Shown: piece by piece, positions 21,991 through 32,533 of the stretch
Layout of the letters: each line of letters starts with the position of its first letter
Numbering within the stretch: position 1 is the first letter of the stretch
DNA from: Lysobacteraceae bacterium
GTDB lineage: Bacteria; Pseudomonadota; Gammaproteobacteria; Xanthomonadales; Rhodanobacteraceae
Reading direction: 5' to 3'
Assembly: GCA_004143945.1 (NCBI GenBank)
Contig: SEHB01000007.1
Location: 1-64,000 of the forward strand
Length of the DNA: 64,000 bases
Notes under the pieces: model-generated
What the model saw: only the letters and a program-made list of their open reading frames with translations
The model's database searches: none
What the model was told of the DNA's origin: nothing
Program-made: the position numbers and the translations under genes

Positions 21991-22955
21991 ATCGGTGCAC
22001 GCTCGCCTGCATGATGCTCGCCGCGCTGCTGCTCGGCGGCTGCGCGGGCAACAAGGCGAAGCGTGGCGACGGCGCGCGGCCGGTCGCGAGCGCGGACAGG
22101 CGCATCGACGACGACACGCGCAAGTCGCAGTCCGATCGCTACCGCCACCGCCAGGACCATGGTCCGGACGCACCGCCGATCGATGTCTCGAAGATCCCCG
22201 AGCCCGTGCCGAAGGCCGAGCCACGCTCGCGCTACGGCAACAAGCCGACCTACAGCGTGCTCGGCCGCAGCTACCGCGTGCTGCCGAGCGCAAGGGGGTA
22301 TGTCGAGCGCGGACTCGCGTCCTGGTACGGCAGCAAGTTCCACGGCTACATGACGTCCTCGTTCGAGCCTTACGACATGTACGGGTTCAGCGCCGCCCAC
22401 AAGACGCTGCCGCTGCCAAGCTACGCGCGCGTGACCAACCTCGAGAACGGCAAGAGCGTGGTCGTGCGCGTCAATGATCGCGGTCCGTTCCACGAAGGGC
22501 GCGTGATCGATCTCTCGTACGCGGCAGCGGTGAAGATCGGCGTCTGGCCGAACGGCACCGCGCGGGTCGAGGTGCGCGCGATCGATCCGGATCATCCCGA
22601 TGACAGCGGCGCGACGTCGCGCGTCGCCTCCGCCGCTTCACCGCGGCCCTCGGCCCTCGATGCGCGCCCCGCGCAGGTCACCGAGCGTCCGCGCGCCTCG
22701 ACCGGCCACGGCGGCGCGCCGGGCCTCTACCTGCAGATCGGCGCGTTCGGCGAACGCGCGAACGCCGAACGCGCGCTCGAGACTGCGCGCCGCTCGGGGA
22801 TCACGGGCGTCGGCATCGATTCGATCGCGGTCGCGGGTCGCACCGTCCATCGCGTGCGCATCGGTCCGCTCGCCGATGCGAGGGAGGCGGACGCGCTGAC
22901 CGACCGCATCCGCGCGCTCGGCCTCGGCGAACCGCGCGTCGCGCTCGAACGCTGA
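21987..22955 (+). CDS. rlpA: Septal ring lytic transglycosylase RlpA family lipoprotein with SPOR domain
   Basis: Lipobox LLLGGCAG; RGLASWYGSKFHGYMTSSFEPYDMYGFSAAHKTLPLPSYARVTNLENGKSVVVRVNDRGPF; C-terminal SPOR-like repeat. Confidence 0.95.
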   Translation: MNRCTLACMMLAALLLGGCAGNKAKRGDGARPVASADRRIDDDTRKSQSDRYRHRQDHGPDAPPIDVSKIPEPVPKAEPRSRYGNKPTYSVLGRSYRVLPSARGYVERGLASWYGSKFHGYMTSSFEPYDMYGFSAAHKTLPLPSYARVTNLENGKSVVVRVNDRGPFHEGRVIDLSYAAAVKIGVWPNGTARVEVRAIDPDHPDDSGATSRVASAASPRPSALDARPAQVTERPRASTGHGGAPGLYLQIGAFGERANAERALETARRSGITGVGIDSIAVAGRTVHRVRIGPLADAREADALTDRIRALGLGEPRVALER

Positions 22956-22958
22956 GCC

Positions 22959-22983
22959 GTGGGAGGGGCTTCGGCCCCGAGCT
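22959..22983. repeat. GTGGGAGGGGCTTCGGCCCCGAGC REP-like palindrome
   Basis: Same family as the reverse complement of 2568-2593 (cctTGTGGGAGGGACTTCAGTCCCGA). Confidence 0.65.
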
Positions 22984-23112
22984 TTTCCGGCGCACGCGTT
23001 TCGCCCTGCATCGCCTGAACCCCGGATGGCCCCGCGTCCCGCACAGCGTGCCTGAGCAGGCACGGTCTGCCACAATCCGGCCCTTGTTCGCCCTGCAGGA
23101 CCCTGTTTTCGA

Positions 23113-24423
23113 ATGAAACTGCCGTACCTGATCGCATCCGCCCTCGTTTTCGCCTGCGCCGCCGCGCCGCTCCCGGCGCATGCGCAGACGCCGCCTGCCG
23201 CCGAGGCGCCTGCCGCGACGACCGCTGCACCCGCGTTGCCGACGCCGCAGCCGGTCGCCAAGCCCGCGCTGCCCGTTCCCGGCGCCGGCGCGGGACCCAC
23301 GCCGCCGCCACCGACGATCGCGGCGAAAAGCTGGGTGCTCATGGATTTCGCGAGCGGCCAGGTCCTCGCCGAGAGCAACAAGGACGCGCGCGTCGCGCCT
23401 GCGTCGATCACCAAGGTGATGACCTCGTACGTGGTCTCGGCCGAACTCAAGCGCGGCAAGATCCATCTCGACGACCAGGTCTTCATCAGCGAGCACGCGT
23501 GGCGCGCGGGCGGCGCCGGCACCGACGGATCGACGAGCTTCCTGCAGCTCAACAGCAAGGTCGCGCTGAAGGACCTGTTGTACGGCATGATCATCCAGTC
23601 CGGCAACGACGCGGCGATCGCGCTCGCCGAGCACGTCGGCGGTTCGGAGGAAACGTTCGCGAACCTCATGAACCAGTACGCGCAGCGGCTTGGAATGACC
23701 GCCACGCACTACGTCGACGCGAGCGGCCTGCCGCATCCGGAGCACTACACCACCGCCTACGACATCGCGCTGCTCTCGCGCGCGCTGATCCGCGACTATC
23801 CCGAGGACTACTCGATCTACGCGATCAAGGATTTCGAGTGGAACGGGATCAAGCAGCACAACCGCAACACGCTGCTCTGGCGCGACGACAGCGTGGACGG
23901 CATCAAGACCGGCCACACCTCCGAAGCGGGCTACTGCCTCGCGACCTCGGCCAAACGCGGCGAGCAGCGCCTCATCGCGGTCGTGATGGGTGCCGCGAGC
24001 GAGAAGCAGCGCGCCGATGACAATCAGGCGCTGCTGAACTACGGTTTCCGCTTCTTCGAGACGCGCAAGCTGTACGCCGCGAACGCGCCGCTCGCGACGC
24101 CCGAGCTGTGGAAGGGCGCGGCGGAGACGCTGCCGCTCGGCGTCGACGGCGACGTGCTCGTGACGTTCCCGCGCGGCCGCTACGAAGACCTCAAGGCGAG
24201 CCTCGAACTGCCCGCGCGACTGGTCGCGCCGATCGCGAAGGGTGGCGAGGTGGGCAAGCTCAAGGTCGAACTCGATGGCAAACCCCTCGTCGAACGCCCG
24301 CTGGTCGCGCTCGCGCCGGGCGAATCGGGTGGCTTCTTCACGCGCGTCGTCGACGAGGTCTGGATGTGGTTCAAGGGCGACGCCGCGGCGAACGTGTCCT
24401 CGACCGCGCCGCAGGCCGAGTAG
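23113..24423 (+). CDS. dacA: D-alanyl-D-alanine carboxypeptidase (PBP5/6-like)
   Basis: VAPASITKVMTSYV (SxxK), IQSGNDA (SxN), DGIKTGHTSEAGYCL (KTG), C-terminal PBP5 domain. Confidence 0.95.
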   Translation: MKLPYLIASALVFACAAAPLPAHAQTPPAAEAPAATTAAPALPTPQPVAKPALPVPGAGAGPTPPPPTIAAKSWVLMDFASGQVLAESNKDARVAPASITKVMTSYVVSAELKRGKIHLDDQVFISEHAWRAGGAGTDGSTSFLQLNSKVALKDLLYGMIIQSGNDAAIALAEHVGGSEETFANLMNQYAQRLGMTATHYVDASGLPHPEHYTTAYDIALLSRALIRDYPEDYSIYAIKDFEWNGIKQHNRNTLLWRDDSVDGIKTGHTSEAGYCLATSAKRGEQRLIAVVMGAASEKQRADDNQALLNYGFRFFETRKLYAANAPLATPELWKGAAETLPLGVDGDVLVTFPRGRYEDLKASLELPARLVAPIAKGGEVGKLKVELDGKPLVERPLVALAPGESGGFFTRVVDEVWMWFKGDAAANVSSTAPQAE

Positions 24424-24439
24424 CAGGCCGGTACGCACG

Positions 24440-24730
24440 ATGCAGAACCTCGACGACATCAAGCCGCAGGAACCCGGCCAGGGCTTCCAGTTCCCCGGCG
24501 TGTTCGAGATCACCGCGATGGGCAGCGCAAGCGCGGACCTCGAGCAGAAGCTCGTGCGCATCCTCGCCGACCTCGGCCTCTCGGTGCTCGCGGGCACGCT
24601 GCGCGTGCGACCCTCGCGCGAAGGCAATTACGTGTCGGTCACGACGAGCTTCACCTGCCCCACGCGCGAGAAGTACGACGCCGCGCACGCGGCGCTGCGC
24701 GCGGACCCCGCGATCCGCTGGACCCTGTAG
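24440..24730 (+). CDS. ybeD: DUF493 family protein (YbeD-like)
   Basis: FQFPGVFEITAMGSAS..., synteny between dacA and lipB. The stop codon lies inside the repeat GTAGGAGC. Confidence 0.9.
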   Translation: MQNLDDIKPQEPGQGFQFPGVFEITAMGSASADLEQKLVRILADLGLSVLAGTLRVRPSREGNYVSVTTSFTCPTREKYDAAHAALRADPAIRWTL

Positions 24731-24819
24731 GAGCCCACCCTGTGGGCGATCCGCGCAGGAAACCGGTTGGTCGCAAGTTCCCGGATTCGCGCGAAGTCGC
24801 GCACAGGGTGCGCTCCTAC
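24727..24819. repeat. Inverted REP pair (BIME-like) between convergent genes
   Basis: gtaggagcccaccctgtgggcgatc (24727-24751) and tcgcgcacagggtgcgctcctac (24797-24819). Confidence 0.85.
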
Positions 24820-26795
24820 AATGGCGCTTCCGGCACGCGCGCGTTCGTCGAGGGATGCCAATCCGCGGGAGGTTCGGCCTTGTCGGCGCGCGTCGCGGCG
24901 AGGCGCAGCGCTTCGACTTCGCTGCCGGTCGACTGCCAGTCCTCGAAATAAGCCTCCAGCGCATCGCCGGACTGCATCGCGGGCGACTGCGCCTGCTGCC
25001 ACCAGGCGAGCAGCCTCGCGCGTTCCGCATCCGCATCGGAGAGCGCGTCGAGCTTTCGCAACAGGGCTTCGCCAAACCGCGCCGCGAGCACCGTGCGCCC
25101 CTGATGCAGGATCACGCGCGCGGCGCCGGTGCACGCTTCACGTCGTTCGGTGCCTGGCATCGCACGATCGGGCCCGCAAGCGCGCGAGAGATTCACAAGC
25201 CCATTGCCCATGTGCAGATGGGACATCGACCCCATCGCCGCGACCTTGGACATGTTCGCGCCGTCGAAATCGGGGACCATCGCCTCGTAGGCAGCCGCGA
25301 GGTCTTGCGGCAACGGGACCCGCGCGAATGCGCCTTCCCAGATGCCGACGAACCCGGTCAGGTAGTCGTCGTGGTGGCGGCTCGCCGCCATCCGCTTCAG
25401 CATCGGCGCGGGATCCGCCGCATCGTCGGCCGACGGCAATGACAGCGCCCAGGTCGCCGCGTTGTCGGGATCGAGTCGCTGCAGCCGCGCGAGCGCTGCG
25501 GCTCGGGCGTCGGCATCGCCATGCTGCGCCACGGCGGCCTGCACGAGCAGTTCGTCCGGTCGCGTCGTCGCGATCGCGGCAATGGTGCGGTTCGCGGTTT
25601 TTTCATCGGCGCCCTTTTCATCCGCCGTGGGCGACGCCTGCAATTCAAGCGCACGGCTCGCGATCACGGCGAGAACCTGCTCGCGTGCATCGCCGCTCGC
25701 GCGCATCGCGTCGAATACCGTGCGCAGGTATGTGAGCCAGGCATCGGCCGTTGCTTCGGCTTCGGCTGCGTCATAGGCCTCTTCCGCGACCCAGCCTTCG
25801 GGCGGCGTCGCGGGCTTGCCGAGCCGCGCGAGACGCCGCTGCGCGGCGACGACGGAGCCTTCCGCATCCATCCAGTCTCGCTCGCGGTCTTCGGGAGCGT
25901 CGGAGTAGGCCGACATGCTGAGCGCGGGATTCGACGCATTCGCCTCCAGCCAGTCGTACTCGCGCTGCAGGTCCGCGTGTCCATCGCGCTTGTCGAGCAA
26001 CGACAGGCCGAGTTCGCGCAACGCGAAGCTTTCGCCTTCGCTCGCGAGCACTTGACCCGCGCGCTCGCACCAGTCGAGGCGCCGCCAGTCCTGTTCGGTC
26101 GAGCCATCGGGTTGGCACGCGCGCTTGAACGCCGCATCGGCACCGGAGTAGCGCCACGTCACGCGCTCGAGCGCGGCGGCGAGCGCAGTCCGCGGCGGGC
26201 CTGCATCCGGTTCGTCATCGACCGGCGTCGACAGGGTTGCGGGATGTTGGCGGAAGACCCGTGTCCAGATCGCGACTTCCTCGCCTTCGTGGTCATCTGC
26301 GCGCGCAGCCGTCGCCATGCGTTCGAGCGCGGCGTCGATGCCGGCCTGGTCGCCCTTCGCGGCCGCGAGTGCGACCGCGTAGCGCCACGCCGCCGCGTTG
26401 TCCGGTTCCAGCCGCACGAGGTTCGCGACCTCGGCCTCGGGCCAGCGCACCGGACCGCACTGGCTGGCGAAGTAGTGGCCTTCGGATGCCGCGACCGCCT
26501 GCACGAACGCGTCGTCCGGCGCGAGGTTCGCTGCGCGTGCGACGATGTCGTCGCCTTTCGGTTGAAGCGGGTTCTTCGCATCTTCATCCGACAGGACGAT
26601 GCGCCCGGCCAGCACCTGCACGCGCGGCGAGCCATCGACGCGCAGCAGGTCGAACAGTTCGCGCTCGCTGCGTGCGTGGCGCGCCTCCCAGGCATCCGCA
26701 TCGAATGCGCCGTCGGCCACGGGCGGCGAATCGGCGAGACCGATAACCGACGCCAAGGCGGCGGCGAACGCGAGACAGAGCCGGGTCGTGCGCAT
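24816..26795 (-). CDS. Exported TPR-like hypothetical protein
   Basis: Signal peptide MRTTRLCLAFAAALASVIGLA; helical repeats such as LEPDNAAAWRYAVALAAAKGD and LDPDNAATWALSL; 659 aa. Confidence 0.75.
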   Translation of the reverse strand: MRTTRLCLAFAAALASVIGLADSPPVADGAFDADAWEARHARSERELFDLLRVDGSPRVQVLAGRIVLSDEDAKNPLQPKGDDIVARAANLAPDDAFVQAVAASEGHYFASQCGPVRWPEAEVANLVRLEPDNAAAWRYAVALAAAKGDQAGIDAALERMATAARADDHEGEEVAIWTRVFRQHPATLSTPVDDEPDAGPPRTALAAALERVTWRYSGADAAFKRACQPDGSTEQDWRRLDWCERAGQVLASEGESFALRELGLSLLDKRDGHADLQREYDWLEANASNPALSMSAYSDAPEDRERDWMDAEGSVVAAQRRLARLGKPATPPEGWVAEEAYDAAEAEATADAWLTYLRTVFDAMRASGDAREQVLAVIASRALELQASPTADEKGADEKTANRTIAAIATTRPDELLVQAAVAQHGDADARAAALARLQRLDPDNAATWALSLPSADDAADPAPMLKRMAASRHHDDYLTGFVGIWEGAFARVPLPQDLAAAYEAMVPDFDGANMSKVAAMGSMSHLHMGNGLVNLSRACGPDRAMPGTERREACTGAARVILHQGRTVLAARFGEALLRKLDALSDADAERARLLAWWQQAQSPAMQSGDALEAYFEDWQSTGSEVEALRLAATRADKAEPPADWHPSTNARVPEAPL

Positions 26796-26910
26796 GGTCC
26801 GATCCTCGTACGGGCGGGCGAGCCCAGTCTAGCAATGAAAAAATGGCAACACGCGGCGCGTTTCATGATGCAATCGTGCTTGTGAACTCGCATCCGGCAC
26901 CCATTTCGCG

Positions 26911-27597
26911 ATGATGTCCCGCCCCGTCCTCGTCCGCTGCCTCGGCCGCCAGCCCTATGAGCCCGTCTGGCGCGCGATGCAGGCGTTCACCGATGCGCGT
27001 GGGCCGGAAACGCCCGACGAACTCTGGGTGCTCGAGCACGACCCGGTGTTCACGCTCGGCCAGGTGGGGCGCATGGAGCACGTGCTCGCGCCCGGCGACA
27101 TTCCGCTCGTTCCCGTCGACCGCGGTGGCCAGGTGACGTATCACGGCCCCGGGCAGATCGTCGCGTACCCGCTGTTCGACCTGCGCCGGCTCGGAATCGG
27201 CGTGCGCGAACTCGTCACGCGGATCGAGCAGGCGATCATCGACACGCTCGAAACCTGGAACATCGTCGCGCTGCGGCGCGAGGGCGCGCCGGGCGTCTAT
27301 GTCGCGGACGCGAAGATCGCCGCGCTCGGGCTGCGCGTCCGGCGTGGCTGCTCGTTCCATGGGCTCGCGTTCAACGTCGCGATGGACCTCGAGCCATTTC
27401 GGCGCATCAATCCCTGCGGCTACGAGGGTCTCGCGGTCACCCAGGTGCTAGACTTGGGCGGACCCGGATCGCTGGGCGCGGTCGAGGCGGTCCTGGTCGG
27501 CGAACTCGCGCGCCAGTTCGGGCTTTCGCCGCAACCTGCCGATCCGCACCTGCCTGCCGCCGAGGACGACGCTGCGCGCGTCGCGCGTTCCGCATGA
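26911..27597 (+). CDS. lipB: Octanoyltransferase LipB
   Basis: [41 protein letters not shown]...[22 protein letters not shown]. Confidence 0.97.
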   Translation: MMSRPVLVRCLGRQPYEPVWRAMQAFTDARGPETPDELWVLEHDPVFTLGQVGRMEHVLAPGDIPLVPVDRGGQVTYHGPGQIVAYPLFDLRRLGIGVRELVTRIEQAIIDTLETWNIVALRREGAPGVYVADAKIAALGLRVRRGCSFHGLAFNVAMDLEPFRRINPCGYEGLAVTQVLDLGGPGSLGAVEAVLVGELARQFGLSPQPADPHLPAAEDDAARVARSA

Positions 27598-28580
27598 CCA
27601 TCAAGACCATCCCGCTCGCCGTCGTCGACGGCGTCGAACGACAACTCGGCGAAGACAAGATCGCGCGCAACCGCGCGACGTTCGCCGACGCCCCGGCGCT
27701 GCGCAAGCCGAGCTGGATCCGCGTGCGCATCCCGCCCGGCAACGGCGTCGCGAAACTCAAGGCGAAGCTGCGCGAGAACCGCCTCGTCACGGTCTGCGAG
27801 GAAGCGTCCTGCCCGAACATCCACGAATGCTTCGGCAAGGGCACCGCGACCTTCATGATCCTCGGCGAGGTCTGCACGCGGCGCTGCTCGTTCTGCGACG
27901 TCGCGCACGGCCGCCCGAAGGCGCCCGATCCGCTCGAGCCCGCGAACCTCGCGGGCACGATCCGCGACATGGGCCTGCGCTACGTCGTGATCACCTCGGT
28001 CGACCGCGACGACCTGCGCGACGGCGGCGCGGCGCATTTCGCGGCCTGCATCAAGGCCGTGCGCTTCGAGAATCCCGACATCCGCATCGAGATCCTGACG
28101 CCGGATTTCCGCGGCAAGGGCCGCATGGAGCGCGCGCTCGAGGTACTCGCGGGCGATCCGCCCGACGTGTTCAACCACAACCTCGAGACGCCGCGCGCGC
28201 TCTACCGCGAGGTGCGCCCGGGCGCCGACTACGACTGGTCGCTCGAGTTGCTCCGGCGCTTCAAGGCGCAGCACCCGGCGGTGCCGACGAAGTCCGGCAT
28301 CATGCTCGGACTCGGCGAAACGTTCGAGCAGGTCGAGGAAACGTTGAACGACCTGCGCCGCCACGATGTCGATATGGTTACGATCGGCCAGTACCTGCAG
28401 CCGAGCCCCCACCACCACCCGGTGCTCCGCTACTGGACCCCGGAAGAATTCAAGGCGATCGAAGAACTTGGTTACCGCATCGGATTCCAGCATGTCGCGT
28501 CGGGCCCGATGGTGCGCTCCTCGTACCATGCCGACGAGATGGCGCATGCGGCTGGCTACGTTCAGGTCGCCCACGCTTGA
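27594..28580 (+). CDS. lipA: Lipoyl synthase LipA
   Basis: [47 protein letters not shown]; 4-nt overlap with lipB. Confidence 0.98.
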   Translation: MTIKTIPLAVVDGVERQLGEDKIARNRATFADAPALRKPSWIRVRIPPGNGVAKLKAKLRENRLVTVCEEASCPNIHECFGKGTATFMILGEVCTRRCSFCDVAHGRPKAPDPLEPANLAGTIRDMGLRYVVITSVDRDDLRDGGAAHFAACIKAVRFENPDIRIEILTPDFRGKGRMERALEVLAGDPPDVFNHNLETPRALYREVRPGADYDWSLELLRRFKAQHPAVPTKSGIMLGLGETFEQVEETLNDLRRHDVDMVTIGQYLQPSPHHHPVLRYWTPEEFKAIEELGYRIGFQHVASGPMVRSSYHADEMAHAAGYVQVAHA

Positions 28581-28632
28581 ATGCCCGCAGGCGGCACGCG
28601 CCGCCGAAGCCGGTTTCCCTGGAGATTCCCCG

Positions 28633-30891
28633 ATGCGGAAGTTGCTGATCACCGCGGCCCTGGTCGCACTCGCCGGCCCGGTGTTCGCGAAGCCGACCCC
28701 GGAAACGGGCGGCCCGTTGCTGCAGCCGACACCCGAGCAGGGCGAGGCCGCGGTCTGGGCCACGCGCTTCCTGACGCGCTTCCACTACAAGCCGACCCCG
28801 CTCGACGACGCGATGAGCGGGCGGATCCTCGACGCCTACTTCGAGGCGCTCGACGGCGACCGGCTGTTCTTCGTGCAAGCCGACGTCAATCGCTTCGAGC
28901 CGTACCGCGACCGCCTCGACGACGCGATCTACGACCAGGACCTGTCGCCGGCCTACTCGATCTTCAACATCTACCAGCAGCGTGTGTCCGAGCGCGTCGC
29001 GCATGCGCGCGCGCTGCTCGCCAAGGGCTTCGACTTCAGCGGCGACGAGACCTACGACTACGATCGCGAGCACGCGGCCTGGCCGAAGGACACCGCCGAG
29101 GTCGACGACCTCTGGCGCAAGCGCATCAAGAACGACTGGCTGCGCCTCAAGCTCGCGGGCAAGGCCGACAAGGACATCCGCGAGACGCTCGACAAGCGCT
29201 ACGCGAACTACCTCGACCGCGTGCGCCAGCTCAACAGCGAGGACGTGTTCCAGACGTTCATGAACGCGTACGCGTCCTCGATCGAGCCGCACACGAACTA
29301 CCTCGGCCCGCGCGCGTCGGAAAACTTCGACATCGCGATGAAGCTTTCGCTCGAGGGCATCGGCGCGGTGCTCCAGCGCGACGACGAATACACCGCGATC
29401 CGCGAGATCGTGCCGGGTGGCCCGGCCGCGCTGTCGGGCAAGCTCAAGGTCGGCGATCGCATCGTGGGCGTCGGCCAGGGCGATTCCGGCCCGCTCATCG
29501 ACGTCGTCGGCTGGCGCCTCGACGACGTGGTCGAGAAGATCCGCGGTGCGAAGGACACGGTCGTGCGCCTCGAGGTGCTGCCGGCCGATGCGAGCCCCGA
29601 CGGCAAGCACGAGCTGCTCTCGCTCGTGCGCAAGAAGGTCAGCATCGAGGAACAGGCTGCGAAGAAATCGGTGATCGAAGTCGGCACGGGCGAGCGCGCG
29701 CGCCGCATCGGCGTGATCTCGCTGCCGACCTTCTACCAGGACTTCGACGCGCGCCGGCGCGGCGACGAGAACTACAAGAGCGCCACGCGCGATGCCGCCC
29801 GGCTGCTGCGCGAACTCAAGGCCGACGGCGTCGACGGCGTGATCGTCGACCTGCGCAACAACGGCGGCGGTTCGCTCGCCGAAGCCACCGATCTCACCGG
29901 GCTGTTCATCGATCGCGGCCCGGTGGTGCAGGTGCGCAACGCGGCCGGCCAGGTCGAGGCGGAAGAGGACAAGGAACCCGGCATGGCCTGGGACGGACCG
30001 CTCGCGGTGCTGGTCAACCGCAGTTCCGCCTCGGCATCGGAGATCTTCGCGGCCGCGATGCAGGACTACGGACGCGGCATCGTCGTCGGCGAGCCGACCT
30101 ACGGCAAGGGCACGGTGCAGAACCTCATCGACCTCGACGACGTCGCGCGGAACGAGAAGCCGGTCTACGGCGAGGTCAAGATGACGATCGCGCAGTTCTT
30201 CCGCATCGACGGCGGCTCGACCCAGCTGCGCGGCGTCACGCCGGACATCAGCTTCCCGCTGACGGTCGATGCCGACGAATACGGCGAGTCGAGCTACGAG
30301 AATGCGCTGCCGTGGACCTCGATCGCCCCCGCGCGCTACCAGCCGGTCGCGGACCTCAAGCCGATCATCCCGATGCTGGCCGAACGCCATGCCGAGCGCA
30401 CGCGCGAGAACGCCGAGTGGAAGAACCTCGAAGCGGACCTCGCGGAACTGCGCAAGCTGCGCGCGCAGACGACGGTGTCGCTCAACGAGGACGCGCGCCG
30501 CAAGGAACGCGATGCGCAGGAAGCGAAGCGCAAGGCGCGCGACTTCGCGGCCGGGCATGCAACGCCGGCCGCCGATCCCGCGCAGAAGACGCGCGCGAAG
30601 ATCCAGGAAGGCGTCGATACGCCCGCCGGCAAGGGCACCGAATCGCTCGTAGCGGAACCCGGTGCGGCTGGCGTCGTCGAGGAAGCCTTGCGTGACGACG
30701 GTCTGCAGCCCGACGAACGCGGGATCCGCAACGACATCGCGCGCGAGGAAAAGGCGAAGGAACGACGCGACGTCGTGCTCGACGAAACCGCGAACATCCT
30801 CGCCGACGAAATCGGCCTGATTCGTGCGGACACCAAGCTGGCCGCGCAGGTATTGCCGCATGGCACGGCGGTGCCGGCCGAAGTCGACTGA
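28633..30891 (+). CDS. prc: Carboxy-terminal processing (tail-specific) protease
   Basis: Signal peptide; PDZ; DLRNNGGGSLAEATDLTGLFI; NRSSASASEIFAAAMQDYGRGIVVGEPTYGKGTVQ. Confidence 0.96.
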   Translation: MRKLLITAALVALAGPVFAKPTPETGGPLLQPTPEQGEAAVWATRFLTRFHYKPTPLDDAMSGRILDAYFEALDGDRLFFVQADVNRFEPYRDRLDDAIYDQDLSPAYSIFNIYQQRVSERVAHARALLAKGFDFSGDETYDYDREHAAWPKDTAEVDDLWRKRIKNDWLRLKLAGKADKDIRETLDKRYANYLDRVRQLNSEDVFQTFMNAYASSIEPHTNYLGPRASENFDIAMKLSLEGIGAVLQRDDEYTAIREIVPGGPAALSGKLKVGDRIVGVGQGDSGPLIDVVGWRLDDVVEKIRGAKDTVVRLEVLPADASPDGKHELLSLVRKKVSIEEQAAKKSVIEVGTGERARRIGVISLPTFYQDFDARRRGDENYKSATRDAARLLRELKADGVDGVIVDLRNNGGGSLAEATDLTGLFIDRGPVVQVRNAAGQVEAEEDKEPGMAWDGPLAVLVNRSSASASEIFAAAMQDYGRGIVVGEPTYGKGTVQNLIDLDDVARNEKPVYGEVKMTIAQFFRIDGGSTQLRGVTPDISFPLTVDADEYGESSYENALPWTSIAPARYQPVADLKPIIPMLAERHAERTRENAEWKNLEADLAELRKLRAQTTVSLNEDARRKERDAQEAKRKARDFAAGHATPAADPAQKTRAKIQEGVDTPAGKGTESLVAEPGAAGVVEEALRDDGLQPDERGIRNDIAREEKAKERRDVVLDETANILADEIGLIRADTKLAAQVLPHGTAVPAEVD

Positions 30892-30913
30892 CGCGCACGA
30901 TCGCGGACTCCCA

Positions 30914-31008
30914 CGCAGGAGCGGCGCAGCCGCGACCGTGATCTCCCACGCTCGCGCCGTCATCGGGTTTCGACGCTCCGCCTATCGCGCCTGCGGCGCT
31001 CATACAGG
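30914..31008. repeat. BIME-like repeat: CGCAGGAGCGGCGCAGCCGCGACC ... ATCGCGCCTGCGGCGCTCATACAGG
   Basis: Left half is identical in core to 62334-62357 (caggagcggcgcagccgcgaccgt); the right half is a divergent inverted copy. Confidence 0.75.
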
Positions 31009-31179
31009 TAGCCTTGGCGACCATCGGCTCGATCTTGCGCGTCGTCTCGGGTTCCTACGCTTCGCCGATCTCATCACCAGTGGTCCTGCGCACTCACGCG
31101 AGGGCTCGAAGCACGCCCCGCTGGACGCGCGCCGCGAGTGCGGCGACCATCGGCGCTCCACCAGATCGGGGAACGCCAC

Positions 31180-32493
31180 ATGCGCATCGAGCTCATCGCC
31201 GCGACGGCCGCACTCGCGGTCGTGCTTCCGATTCGCGCGCAAGCCCAATCGGCCGAACAGCGCATGCAGCCGCTGTTGCCGCAGGTCGTCGCGTGGCGGC
31301 GCGACATCCACGAGCACCCCGAACTCGGCAACCGCGAAGTACGCACCGCGCGCCTCGTCGCCGACCAGCTCGAGCGGCTCGGCCTCGAAGTCCGCACCGG
31401 CATCGCGCATACCGGCGTCGTCGGCGTGCTCAAGGGCAGCAAGCCCGGTCGGCGGCTCGTGATTCGCGCGGACATGGATGCGCTCCCGGTGACCGAGGAA
31501 GTCGACCTGCCGTTCGCATCGAAGGCGACCGGCATCTACCAGGGCAAGCAGGTCGGCGTGATGCACGCCTGCGGCCACGACGCGCACACCGCGATGGTGC
31601 TCGGCATCGCGAGCGCGATGGCGCCGATGCGTGGCGAACTTGCGGGGGAGGTGATGTTCGTGTTCCAGCCGGCCGAGGAAGGCTCGCCGCCGGGAGAGCA
31701 GGGCGGCGCACCGCTGATGGTCGCCGAAGGCGTGTTCAAGGACTTTCGCCCGGATGCGCTGCTCGGCATGCACGTCGTGAGCACGCTGCCGGTCGGCAGC
31801 GTCGCGCTGCGCGCGGGTGGCGCGATGGCAAGTTCGGACACGTTCCGCATCACCGTGCACGGGCGCCAGAGCCATGGCGCCACGCCATGGCTCGGCATCG
31901 ATCCGATCGTGGCGGCCGCGCAGATCGTCACCAACGCGCAGGTCATCGTGAGCCGCCAGCTCGACATCAACTCCAATCCAGCGGTCGTGACGTTCGGGGT
32001 GTTCGACGGCGGTCAGCGTTTCAATATCGTGCCCGATTCCGCGCGCCTCGAAGGCACCGTGCGCGCATTCGACGAGGACATGCGCGTGCAGGCGCTCGCG
32101 AGCCTGCGCAACATCGCCGAGCACGTCGCCGCGGCGAACGGCGCGACCATCGAGGCCGAGATCCCGGTGACGCCGGGCAGCAATCCGGTCAACTACAACG
32201 ACCCGGACCTCACCGCCCGCGTGCGCGCGAGCCTCGAAACCGCGCTCGGCAAGGACAAGGTGCAGGAAGCCCCTCGCTGGACCGCAGCCGAGGATTTCCC
32301 GCACCTCGGTCGTTCGGTGTCGGCGCCGAGCGTGTACTTCTTCGTCGGCGCGACGCCGGCCGGCCGCGATCCGGCCAGCGTGCCGGGCAACCACTCGCCC
32401 CGCTTCTTCGTCGACGAAGGCGCGCTCGCCGCCGGCAGTGCGGGCATGCTGCAGGCCGCGCTCGACTTCCTCGGCGCCGCTGCGAACGACTGA
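31180..32493 (+). CDS. M20-family amidohydrolase/peptidase, exported
   Basis: Signal peptide; WRRDIHEHPELGNRE, RADMDALPVTE, MHACGHDAHTAMVLG, PAEEG; dimerisation domain. Confidence 0.93.
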   Translation: MRIELIAATAALAVVLPIRAQAQSAEQRMQPLLPQVVAWRRDIHEHPELGNREVRTARLVADQLERLGLEVRTGIAHTGVVGVLKGSKPGRRLVIRADMDALPVTEEVDLPFASKATGIYQGKQVGVMHACGHDAHTAMVLGIASAMAPMRGELAGEVMFVFQPAEEGSPPGEQGGAPLMVAEGVFKDFRPDALLGMHVVSTLPVGSVALRAGGAMASSDTFRITVHGRQSHGATPWLGIDPIVAAAQIVTNAQVIVSRQLDINSNPAVVTFGVFDGGQRFNIVPDSARLEGTVRAFDEDMRVQALASLRNIAEHVAAANGATIEAEIPVTPGSNPVNYNDPDLTARVRASLETALGKDKVQEAPRWTAAEDFPHLGRSVSAPSVYFFVGATPAGRDPASVPGNHSPRFFVDEGALAAGSAGMLQAALDFLGAAAND

Positions 32494-32533
32494 CCCGGCG
32501 CGAGGCATGCGCGGCGCACGCGCGCAGGCTTCG

